Part shown: positions 1 to 5,737 of the stretch, piece by piece
Numbering within the stretch: position 1 is the first letter of the stretch
Layout: each line of letters starts with the position of its first letter
Source: Rhodoferax sp.
GTDB taxonomy: Bacteria; Pseudomonadota; Gammaproteobacteria; Burkholderiales; Burkholderiaceae_C
Length of the DNA stretch: 12,975 bases
Reading direction: 5' to 3'
NCBI GenBank assembly: GCA_029865675.1
Contig: JARXAU010000051.1
Span: forward strand, 1 to 12,975
Position numbers and translations under genes: made by a program
The notes under the pieces: model-generated
What the model was told of the DNA's origin: nothing
Databases searched by the model: none
The model's input: the letters and a program-made list of their open reading frames with translations, nothing else

Positions 1-4
1 AAAA

Positions 5-24
5 TACACACATCAATGGGTGTA
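5..24. promoter_or_regulatory. Putative VapB/VapBC operator (inverted repeat)
   Basis: An imperfect palindrome lies just upstream of vapB: TACACACAT at 5-13 and ATGGGTGTA at 16-24, which are inverted complements at 8 of 9 positions around a CA centre. VapB antitoxins of the AbrB type commonly repress their own operon by binding such repeats, with VapC as corepressor. The role here is inferred from position. The core promoter would lie at or beyond the window edge and cannot be judged. Confidence 0.5.
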
Positions 25-38
25 CAAAAGGAAATACC

Positions 39-293
39 ATGCAAACAGCCATAAGCCGTGTTTTCATGAATGGAAATAGCCAAGCCGTGCGCATTCCGCA
101 AGAGTTCCGGCTATCTAGCAGCCGAGTTGAAATCTTTCGCAATGCCGAGGGTGATTTGGTGCTCCACCCCATGCCCATGGACCGTGGGGCAGCGCTACTG
201 GACGCGCTGGGCGCCTTTGACGAGGAGTTTGTCGCCTTGCTTGAGGCGGGCCAGGCAGAGCGCGAGCCCATGCAAGACCGAGAAGCACTGTGA
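39..293 (+). CDS. vapB: VapB-type antitoxin (AbrB/SpoVT fold)
   Basis: This 84-residue protein is the antitoxin of a type II toxin-antitoxin pair. The N-terminal half is a SpoVT/AbrB-like swapped-hairpin DNA-binding domain, with the typical GNSQAVRIP segment at residues 12-20 and a conserved hydrophobic strand near residues 38-44. The acidic and hydrophobic C-terminal part (about 50-84) is the expected VapC-binding tail, which would occlude the toxin active site. The ATG at 39 follows an AAGGA ribosome site (28-32) by six bases, so the start is well supported. The stop overlaps the vapC GTG by the shared bases GTGA, which suggests translational coupling. The pair is probably autoregulated through the inverted repeat at 5-24. 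Length is normal and the gene looks intact. Confidence 0.9.
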   Translation: MQTAISRVFMNGNSQAVRIPQEFRLSSSRVEIFRNAEGDLVLHPMPMDRGAALLDALGAFDEEFVALLEAGQAEREPMQDREAL

Positions 294-697
294 TTTACAT
301 GCTCGACACCCACATCTTGATCTACCTGATCAAGAACAAGCCAGCCAGCGTGGCTGATCGAATCAACGCCTTGGACAGCAAGGCCGAGCTGTGCATGTCG
401 TTTGTCACTTTTGCTGAATTGCTCAAAGGCGCTGAGCGCAGCACCCGCAAACCGGAGGTGGTGCGCCGCCTTGACGAACTCACGCGACTGGTCCCGGTGC
501 GCTACGCAGTCGCCAGGGAACACTGCGAACATTACGCCGACCAGTTCACCGAATTGCGCGCTTGCGGCACCCCTATCGGCGCCAATGACCTCTGGATTGC
601 TTGCCACGCATTGGCCATAGACGCTACGCTAGTCACCAATAACATGGGGGAATTTCAACGCGTAAAAGGCCTCAAGCTGGAAAACTGGGCCCACTAG
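290..697 (+). CDS. vapC: VapC PIN-domain ribonuclease toxin
   Basis: This 135-residue toxin belongs to the VapC group of small PIN-domain endoribonucleases. Visible PIN features are the N-terminal LDTHILIYLIKN segment with catalytic Asp6, Glu43 in FAELLKGAE, Asp100 in GANDLWIA, and the C-terminal TNNMGEF motif (116-122), where Asn replaces the fourth acid as in enteric VapC proteins. It resembles from memory the Shigella/Salmonella VapC group, which cleaves initiator tRNA in the anticodon loop; that target is inferred, not shown. The GTG at 290 overlaps the vapB stop by four bases. An in-frame ATG at 299 would also give a typical MLDT start, so the first three residues are uncertain. All expected active-site residues are present, so the toxin is probably active. 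Its 3' end is 11 bases from the converging end of rnhA. Confidence 0.92.
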   Translation: MIYMLDTHILIYLIKNKPASVADRINALDSKAELCMSFVTFAELLKGAERSTRKPEVVRRLDELTRLVPVRYAVAREHCEHYADQFTELRACGTPIGANDLWIACHALAIDATLVTNNMGEFQRVKGLKLENWAH

Positions 698-708
698 GCA
701 AGGCAAGG

Positions 709-1161
709 CTAGGTGAGCCCAGCGCCCATTCCCACGCCTTTGTTGGCCAACCCGTCCGCCCGCTCATTGCCGGGGTCTCCGTTGTGGCCTTTGACCCAGC
801 GCCAGTCGATTTGGTGGCCGCCTTGCGAAACCAAAGCGTCAAGCTGCTGCCACAAGTCCACATTCTTTACCGGTTGCTTGGCCGCAGTGCGCCAGCCTTT
901 GGCTTTCCAGCCGGGCAGCCATTCGGTGATGCCTTTGATGACGTACTGGCTGTCCACGTGCAGCGTGACTTGGCAGGGGCGCTTGAGCGCCGAGAGCGCC
1001 TGAATGACGGCCATCATTTCCATGCGGTTGTTGGTGGTGCCGGGCTCGCCGCCGCAGAGTTCTTTCTCAGAGCCGTCTTCGGACCGCAAGAGTGCGCCCC
1101 AGCCGCCGGGGCCGGGGTTGCCTTTGCAGGCGCCGTCGGTGTAGATGACCACTTGATTCAC
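709..1161 (-). CDS. rnhA: Ribonuclease HI
   Basis: RNase HI cuts the RNA strand of RNA-DNA hybrids, removing R-loops and helping to clear primers; it acts in the cytoplasm as a monomer with Mg2+. The 150-residue protein carries the full catalytic set: Asp9 in YTDGACKGNPG, Glu48 in TTNNRMEMMA, Asp70 in LHVDSQYV, His126 in VKGHNGDPGNE, and Asp136 in NERADGLAN. These align with Asp10, Glu48, Asp70, His124 and Asp134 of the E. coli enzyme. The basic, Trp-rich stretch WLPGWKAKGWRTAAKQPVKN (81-100) is the handle region used in hybrid binding. The start is a GTG at 1161 that overlaps the stop of the upstream methyltransferase by four bases (GTGA), so the two are probably cotranscribed and coupled. 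In E. coli the next gene would be dnaQ; here the convergent vapBC pair occupies that place. Confidence 0.97.
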   Translation of the reverse strand: MNQVVIYTDGACKGNPGPGGWGALLRSEDGSEKELCGGEPGTTNNRMEMMAVIQALSALKRPCQVTLHVDSQYVIKGITEWLPGWKAKGWRTAAKQPVKNVDLWQQLDALVSQGGHQIDWRWVKGHNGDPGNERADGLANKGVGMGAGLT

Positions 1162-1967
1162 TGTTCTGCATCCTTTTTAACCATGTCCTGGCGGCGCTGA
1201 CCCGCCACTACCGTGGTGGCAGCGCGCACTGGCACCGCCTTCCAAGTGGCACCCAGCAAGCGCGTGCCGCGCACTTTTTTTACCGCCACCAGCACATAGG
1301 CGGCACCCAACACAGGCCACCAACGCGCGCCCAGGGGTTCTAGCCAAGCAAAGCGCTGGAGCCAAACCGCACGGTCCACCGCCGGGGCGTAGCATCCATA
1401 GCGCACTAGCTCAACTTCAAAGCCCAGCAAGCGCAACCAATCCCGCAAGCGCCAAATACCCAAAAATGCATCGGGAACAGGCAGGTACACATTCCCCATC
1501 AATCGCCCTAGCCCGAGCCGTCGAAAAACTCTCTCGCGTGCCAAGCGAAACGCCCACAAGCTCACGGGATTGAAGCCGCTGATTACCACCCGGCCCTCTG
1601 CGACCAAGACGCGCTCAACCTCGCGCAAGGTGGCGTGGGCGTCCCCCCATTCCAGGGTGTGGGGCAAAACCACTAAGTCGAGGCTGGCAGACGGAAAGGG
1701 TAAAGCAGCAAAGTCGGCCACCAAAGCCACGGGAACCTCGGGTACGGCAGCGTTTGACCTGGGCTCGGGCCGCTGCTGGGTGGCCAACCAGCGGTGCGGC
1801 ATGCGGTTATGCTGCAAGCCTGCCATCGCAGGTAAACCGAGTTGCAAAGCGTGGTAGCCGAAGATGTCCGACACCGCGCGGCCCACTTGGGCCTGTTCCC
1901 AGTCCAACAGGTGGCGTCCGGGTGGCGTGTCCAGCCAGTCTTGCAAATCTATAATTTGGTCGCTCAT
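1158..1967 (-). CDS. Class I SAM-dependent methyltransferase, YafS-like
   Basis: This 269-residue protein has the later half of a Methyltransf_11-type Rossmann methyltransferase: an acidic turn and strand (VADFAALPFPSASLDLVVLP, 83-102), a helix with LREVERVL (114-121), and the strand EGRVVISGFNP (124-134) that follows motif III. The glycine-rich SAM loop (motif I) is not recognisable in the first 60 residues, where an FGYHALQLGLP stretch stands instead. Its place between gloB and rnhA is that of E. coli yafS, whose substrate is unknown, so none is proposed. The ATG at 1967 is chosen because a longer TTG start at 2000 would run into gloB. The start codon overlaps that of gloB on the other strand. 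A C-terminal basic tail after about residue 230 is probably disordered. Confidence 0.8.
   Translation of the reverse strand: MSDQIIDLQDWLDTPPGRHLLDWEQAQVGRAVSDIFGYHALQLGLPAMAGLQHNRMPHRWLATQQRPEPRSNAAVPEVPVALVADFAALPFPSASLDLVVLPHTLEWGDAHATLREVERVLVAEGRVVISGFNPVSLWAFRLARERVFRRLGLGRLMGNVYLPVPDAFLGIWRLRDWLRLLGFEVELVRYGCYAPAVDRAVWLQRFAWLEPLGARWWPVLGAAYVLVAVKKVRGTRLLGATWKAVPVRAATTVVAGQRRQDMVKKDAEQ
1950..1955 (+). promoter_or_regulatory. Candidate gloB -10 element (TATAAT)
   Basis: A perfect TATAAT lies inside the beginning of the methyltransferase gene, ten bases before the gloB ATG at 1966. Transcription would start near 1962-1966, leaving almost no 5' leader, and no Shine-Dalgarno sequence is seen before the ATG. 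The -35 is weak (TGTCCA at 1928-1933, 16-base spacer). This is inferred from sequence only. Confidence 0.4.
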
Positions 1968-2733
1968 GAAGTTAATACCGCTGCCCGCATTTTCTGACAA
2001 TTACATCTGGATGCTGCACGACGGGCAGGCCGCTTGGGTGGTCGATCCTGGCGATGCCAAGCCGGTCCTACAGGCCTTGGCTGCGAACGGGCTTGAGCTG
2101 CGAGGCATTCTAGTCACGCACCACCACCCCGATCACACCGGCGGCGTCTCCGAGCTGCGCGATGCTACTGGTGCGGCCGTATTTGGCCCCTACCGTGAAG
2201 CCATGCCTGAGCCCCTGCGCCGCGTCGCGCAGGACGAAACCATTGCAGTGCTGGGACTGTCCTTTCAGGTCATTGAAGTGCCTGGGCACACCGCAGGTCA
2301 CATTGCCTATTTCTGCCCGGCCATGGACGGTGCGCCACTGCTGTTTTGCGGTGACACCCTGTTCAGCGGCGGGTGCGGTCGCCTCTTTGAGGGCACGCCA
2401 GCGCAGATGCTGGCGTCGTTAGAAACACTGGCAGCCTTACCCGGCGACACCCGGGTGTGTTGCACCCATGAATACACCTTAAGCAATCTGAAATTTGCCA
2501 CAGCGGTAGAGCCCGATAACGCGACGCTGGTCGCCTACCAGCGCCACTGCCTGGATTTGCGCGCTGCGGGCCTGCCCACGCTTCCGTCCACCATCTCGCA
2601 AGAGCGCGCCATCAACCCATTTTTGCGCAGTGCACACGCCACCGTGGTGGCATCTGCGCAGCGCTACAGCGCCGCGCAGACCGCAAGTGAAGGGGTGTTC
2701 GCTGCCCTGCGGTCGTGGAAGAACCAGTTTTGA
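1966..2733 (+). CDS. gloB: Hydroxyacylglutathione hydrolase (glyoxalase II)
   Basis: Glyoxalase II hydrolyses S-D-lactoylglutathione to D-lactate and glutathione, the second step of methylglyoxal detoxification. The 255-residue protein has the metallo-beta-lactamase fold with all binuclear metal ligands visible: His52, His54, Asp56 and His57 in THHHPDH (51-57), His108 in PGHTAGH, Asp130 in FCGDTLFSGGCGR, and His168 in CCTHEY. The C-terminal HAGH-type substrate domain follows, with the signature ERAINPFLR near residues 208-216. The N-terminal MKLIPLPAFSDNYIW is the usual start of this family, so the ATG at 1966 is preferred over an upstream in-frame extension. The ATG overlaps the divergent methyltransferase start by two bases. 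The 3' end overlaps mltD, so the two are probably one operon. No Shine-Dalgarno is seen. Confidence 0.96.
   Translation: MKLIPLPAFSDNYIWMLHDGQAAWVVDPGDAKPVLQALAANGLELRGILVTHHHPDHTGGVSELRDATGAAVFGPYREAMPEPLRRVAQDETIAVLGLSFQVIEVPGHTAGHIAYFCPAMDGAPLLFCGDTLFSGGCGRLFEGTPAQMLASLETLAALPGDTRVCCTHEYTLSNLKFATAVEPDNATLVAYQRHCLDLRAAGLPTLPSTISQERAINPFLRSAHATVVASAQRYSAAQTASEGVFAALRSWKNQF
1972..2000 (-). promoter_or_regulatory. Candidate promoter for the methyltransferase-rnhA operon
   Basis: On the minus strand TTGTCA (2000-1995, five of six consensus bases) is followed after exactly 17 bases by TATTAA (1977-1972, four of six). The methyltransferase ATG begins only five bases after the -10, so transcription would start at or next to the start codon. 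The site lies within the first codons of gloB. This is inferred; the -10 is imperfect. Confidence 0.35.
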
Positions 2734-4226
2734 CTCACATCTCTCTCACCCGATGCGGGACGGTCGCGCGGCGTGTGTTTCAGCTAGCGGTGGTGGCGGG
2801 GGTCGGGTGGGGGTTCGTAGCCTTCGCGCACGCGCAGCCGGTGACCCTAGACTTGCAGCCTTTAGCGCCCCAAGAGGCGACAAGCCGTTCGGTAGCAGAG
2901 CTGGCAACCACCACCGATTTGTGGGAGCGCATCCGCCGCGGTTACGCCATGCCGGACTTAGAAAGTAGCTTGGTACGCGACCGCGAGGTTTGGTACACCG
3001 CTCGGCCGGATTACATTTTTCGCATGACCGAGCGCTCGCGCAAATACCTGTTTCACATCGTTGAAGAGTTGGAGTTGCGCAACATGCCCACTGAGCTGGC
3101 TTTGCTGCCCTTTGTGGAAAGCGCATTCAACCCGCAAGCGGTTTCGAGCGCCAAAGCTGCCGGCATGTGGCAATTCATGCCCGCTACGGGCAAATTCTTC
3201 GAGCTCAAGCAAAACGTGTTTCGCGACGATCGGCGTGACGTGCTGGCTTCTACGCGTGCTGCGCTGGACTACCTGCAGAAACTGCATGGCATGTTCGGCG
3301 ACTGGCATCTGGCGCTAGCGGCCTACAACTGGGGCGAGGGCAGCGTGGGCCGGGCCATTGCAAAAAATGAACGGCGAATGCTGGGCACCAGCTATACCGA
3401 CCTCACAATGCCCATGGAGACCCGGTTTTATGTGCCCAAACTCCAGGCCATCAAAAACATCGTGGCGCGGCCCCAAGCTTTTGGCAGCGACTTGCCCAAG
3501 ATAGACAACCACCCCTATTTTCAAAGCGTAAGTATTCGCCGGGATATCGACGTGATTTTGGCCGCAAAGCTGGCCGAAGTGCCCTTGGATGACTTCAAAG
3601 CGCTCAATCCGTCACTGAACAAGCCGGTGATCCTGGCAGCGGGAATGCCGCAAATTTTGCTCCCGTGGGACAGCGCCGAGGTGTTCCAGCAAAACTTGGA
3701 CCGATTCACCGGCTCCCGCCTTGCGAGCTGGACGGTATGGCTGGCCCCGCGCACCCTGCGGGTGGCCGAGGCTGCCAAGCGGGTGGGAATGACCGAGGCG
3801 CAGCTACGCGAAGTCAACAGCATTCCCAAAGGCATGCTGATCAAGCCCGGTTCCGCACTGCTGGTGCCACGCGCTGCAGACGCGCACCTCGACGTCACCG
3901 AGACCATCGCCGACCGTGGCCAGCTGAGCTTTGCCCCCGAGATCGTGCAAGTGCGTAAAACCATGCGCGCGCGCAAAGGTGACTCAGTGGAAAGCATCGC
4001 CCGGCGTTACACCACCAGCGCCGCCAATGTGGCGCAGTGGAACAAAGTAGCGTCCAACGCAACGTTCAAGGCGGGGCAAAGCGTGGTGGTTTACGTGTCC
4101 GCAAGCGCAGCTGGTTCTAAAGCGAAGAAATCTTCGCAACCCGCGTGGCGCTCCAGCAATAAGCCAAAGGCGCGGCCCACGGCAAAAAACGCGGGTGCCG
4201 CCACCGCAAAGCAAGCCAAGGCTTAA
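2730..4226 (+). CDS. mltD: Membrane-bound lytic murein transglycosylase D (SLT plus LysM)
   Basis: MltD cleaves peptidoglycan glycan strands in the periplasm, releasing 1,6-anhydro muropeptides. From the TTG at 2730 the protein has 498 residues. A signal peptide runs to about residue 35, ending AHA before Gln36. The SLT domain carries catalytic Glu130 in LPFVESAFNP, then AAGMWQFMP (143-151) and AYNWGEG (198-204). Two degenerate LysM-like regions follow (about 334-380 and 408-456), then a Lys/Ala/Ser-rich tail (from about 461) that probably contacts the cell wall. No lipobox cysteine is present, whereas E. coli MltD is a lipoprotein. The TTG at 2730 overlaps the gloB stop by four bases (TTGA) and sits eight bases after GGAAG (2717-2721). 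A GTG at 2715 is the alternative start, adding five residues. Confidence 0.92.
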   Translation: MTHISLTRCGTVARRVFQLAVVAGVGWGFVAFAHAQPVTLDLQPLAPQEATSRSVAELATTTDLWERIRRGYAMPDLESSLVRDREVWYTARPDYIFRMTERSRKYLFHIVEELELRNMPTELALLPFVESAFNPQAVSSAKAAGMWQFMPATGKFFELKQNVFRDDRRDVLASTRAALDYLQKLHGMFGDWHLALAAYNWGEGSVGRAIAKNERRMLGTSYTDLTMPMETRFYVPKLQAIKNIVARPQAFGSDLPKIDNHPYFQSVSIRRDIDVILAAKLAEVPLDDFKALNPSLNKPVILAAGMPQILLPWDSAEVFQQNLDRFTGSRLASWTVWLAPRTLRVAEAAKRVGMTEAQLREVNSIPKGMLIKPGSALLVPRAADAHLDVTETIADRGQLSFAPEIVQVRKTMRARKGDSVESIARRYTTSAANVAQWNKVASNATFKAGQSVVVYVSASAAGSKAKKSSQPAWRSSNKPKARPTAKNAGAATAKQAKA

Positions 4227-4263
4227 GGCCCAGCGCTTTGCAGGTTCAATCTAATCCGCTAGA

Positions 4264-4677
4264 TCAGCGGTATCCGGCAAACAAAATCGCGATGTTCACC
4301 GCAAGCGCACCCACCCAAACCAAGGTGCGCACGCTGGCCCAGTTACCCACATAGGCGGCAATGTAAGCAATGCGCAAACCGACGTAAGCCACAGCCAAGG
4401 CGTTAAGCAAGCCCTGGTCCGCGCCCAACTGGTGCGCAATCAGCACCGCGCCAATGAAGAATGGCAGTGCCTCAAAGCTATTGGCCTGTGCCGCATTAGC
4501 CCGCGCCTGCCAGTCGGACTGGCGCAACAGCCATTCCCGGGGGTTGGCGTTATCAAAGCCGCCCTGCGCCACCGGCTTGCCAAAGGCCTTGCTTTTGGCA
4601 ATGCCAGCGCACACCACAGGCAGCAGCGCGGCAATCAATACACACCAGTAATCCAGGCTAAAGGCAATCGGAGTCAT
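4264..4677 (-). CDS. MAPEG-family membrane protein
   Basis: This 137-residue integral inner-membrane protein has about four hydrophobic segments (near residues 8-27, 68-85, 88-110 and 114-134), the layout of the MAPEG family (membrane-associated proteins in eicosanoid and glutathione metabolism). The conserved family stretch RANAAQANSFEALPFFIGAV (59-78) is clearly visible, with the Arg, Asn and Glu typical of the glutathione-binding face. Bacterial members are mostly uncharacterised; some have glutathione transferase or peroxidase activity, so catalysis is possible but unproven. The gene is downstream of recR on the same strand with about 63 bases between them, and it converges on mltD with 37 bases between stops. 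A run of eight A at 4692-4699 (T on the coding strand) lies in its leader. No strong ribosome site is seen. Confidence 0.85.
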   Translation of the reverse strand: MTPIAFSLDYWCVLIAALLPVVCAGIAKSKAFGKPVAQGGFDNANPREWLLRQSDWQARANAAQANSFEALPFFIGAVLIAHQLGADQGLLNALAVAYVGLRIAYIAAYVGNWASVRTLVWVGALAVNIAILFAGYR

Positions 4678-4740
4678 AGGGAACTTTCAGTAAAAAAAAC
4701 AGAGGGGTGGTGCGCACTTTGCAGAGCCAGGATGCTTCGC

Positions 4741-5343
4741 CTAGCGCCTATCGACCAGCGCATGGGCAATCGTGCCCAAATCCACATATTCCAGCTCGCT
4801 GCCCACCGGCACGCCGCGCGCCAAGCGCGTGGGCTGCAGGCCTTTGGCTTTCAGGCCCTCGGCGATCACGTGGGCGGTGGCCTCGCCCTCGGCGGTGAAG
4901 TTGGTGGCCAATATCACCTCTTGCACGATGCCGTCGCAGGCCCGCGTGAAGAGTTTTTGCAAACCCAAGTCATGGGGGCCAATGCCGTCCAAGGGGCTGA
5001 GCTTGCCCATGAGCACAAAGTACAAACCCCGGTAAGCGCCGGTGCGCTCCAGCGCCGCCTGGTCGGCCGGCGTCTCCACCACGCAAAGCTGGGTGTGGTC
5101 GCGCCGGGTGTCTAGGCAGGTGGCGCAAACGCGGTCTTGGGTAAGCGTGTGGCAGCGCTCACAGTGGTGAACGTTCTCAGCCGCTTCCATGAGCGCGCGT
5201 GCCAGGGCCTGGGCGCCTGCGCGGTCGCGCTGCAAGAGGTGAAACGCCATGCGCTGCGCCGATTTCACGCCCACGCCGGGCAGGCGTTTGAGCGCCTGAA
5301 TCAGGGTGTCGAGTGAATGCGCGTCAGACATGCGCAGCGCCAT
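4741..5343 (-). CDS. recR: Recombination protein RecR
   Basis: RecR works with RecO (and RecF) to load RecA on SSB-coated single-stranded gaps during recombinational repair. The 200-residue protein has the family order. A helix-hairpin-helix comes first, with LKRLPGVGVKSAQRMAFHLL (18-37). A four-cysteine zinc site follows with Cys61, Cys64, Cys73 and Cys76 (CERC, then CATC). A Toprim domain then runs from LCVVETPAD (86-94) through LYFVLMGKLSPLDGIGP, and ends with ARGVPVGSELEYVD (175-188). The start is uncertain: ATG at 5343 or ATG at 5331 (MSDAHSLDTLIQAL, the more typical family N-terminus). Neither has a strong ribosome site. It lies about 20-32 bases after the ybaB stop in the dnaX-ybaB-recR operon. 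Confidence 0.97.
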   Translation of the reverse strand: MALRMSDAHSLDTLIQALKRLPGVGVKSAQRMAFHLLQRDRAGAQALARALMEAAENVHHCERCHTLTQDRVCATCLDTRRDHTQLCVVETPADQAALERTGAYRGLYFVLMGKLSPLDGIGPHDLGLQKLFTRACDGIVQEVILATNFTAEGEATAHVIAEGLKAKGLQPTRLARGVPVGSELEYVDLGTIAHALVDRR

Positions 5344-5363
5344 TGCAAGCTTGCATTGCTGCC

Positions 5364-5696
5364 TTAGAACGGGAGCTTCATGCCGCCAGGCAAGCCAGGC
5401 ATGCCCGCCGTGATCTTGCCCAGCTTTTGCGCTGAGGTTTCTTCCGCCACGCGCAAGGCAGCGTTGAAGGCAGCAGCTACCAGGTCTTCCAGCATGTCTT
5501 TGTCATCAGCCAGCAGGCTAGGGTCTATGGTGACGCGGCGCACCTCGTGCTTGCACGTCATGGTGACTTTGACCAGGCCAGAGCCCGACTCACCGCTGAC
5601 CTCGATGTTGCCCAGTTCGTCCTGGGCTTTTTTCATGTTGTCCTGCATGGCCTGGGCTTGCTTCATCAGGCCAGCGAGTTGTCCTTTGTTGAACAT
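5364..5696 (-). CDS. ybaB: YbaB/EbfC nucleoid-associated protein
   Basis: This small DNA-binding protein forms homodimers shaped like a tweezer and coats DNA; it is nearly always encoded between dnaX and recR. The 110-residue sequence is typical: an N-terminal helix rich in Gln, Met and Lys (GQLAGLMKQAQAMQDNMKKA, 5-24), the strand core with GESGSGLVKVTMTCKHEVRRVTIDPSLL, the acidic helix DKDMLEDLVAAAFNAALR, and a Gly/Met/Pro-rich C-terminus. The ATG at 5696 follows an AAAGGAA ribosome site (5710-5704 on the minus strand), the best in this operon. dnaX ends 41 bases upstream. A direct role in recombination with RecR is suggested by linkage but not established. A 12-base palindrome TGCAAGCTTGCA (5344-5355) sits between its stop and recR. 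Confidence 0.96.
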   Translation of the reverse strand: MFNKGQLAGLMKQAQAMQDNMKKAQDELGNIEVSGESGSGLVKVTMTCKHEVRRVTIDPSLLADDKDMLEDLVAAAFNAALRVAEETSAQKLGKITAGMPGLPGGMKLPF

Positions 5697-5737
5697 GGGG
5701 CGATTCCTTTGGGTAAATAAGGTTGGGAATGAAAAAA

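Noticed and set aside
697..712. Direct repeat AGGCAAGGCAAGG at the vapC-rnhA junction as an insertion scar
   Set aside because: It is very short and low in complexity, with no matching copy seen on the other side of vapBC within the window.
1864..1965. Upstream extension of gloB
   Set aside because: The family starts at MKLIPLPAFSDNYIW. The extension is antisense to the methyltransferase N-terminus.
4256..4270. Short hairpin CCGCT-AGATC-AGCGG between mltD and the MAPEG gene
   Set aside because: Five base pairs without a T run are too weak to call a terminator.
4692..4699. Eight-A run as a terminator for recR on the minus strand
   Set aside because: It gives eight T on the transcript, but no convincing stem precedes it. 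It may simply be in the leader of the MAPEG gene.
4432..5115. Plus-strand frame of 227 codons opposite MAPEG and recR
   Set aside because: It crosses two well-supported minus-strand genes and looks like a complement artefact.
5344..5355. Palindrome TGCAAGCTTGCA between ybaB and recR
   Set aside because: It is perfect but only 12 bases, has no loop or T run, and a single copy is seen. It could be chance.
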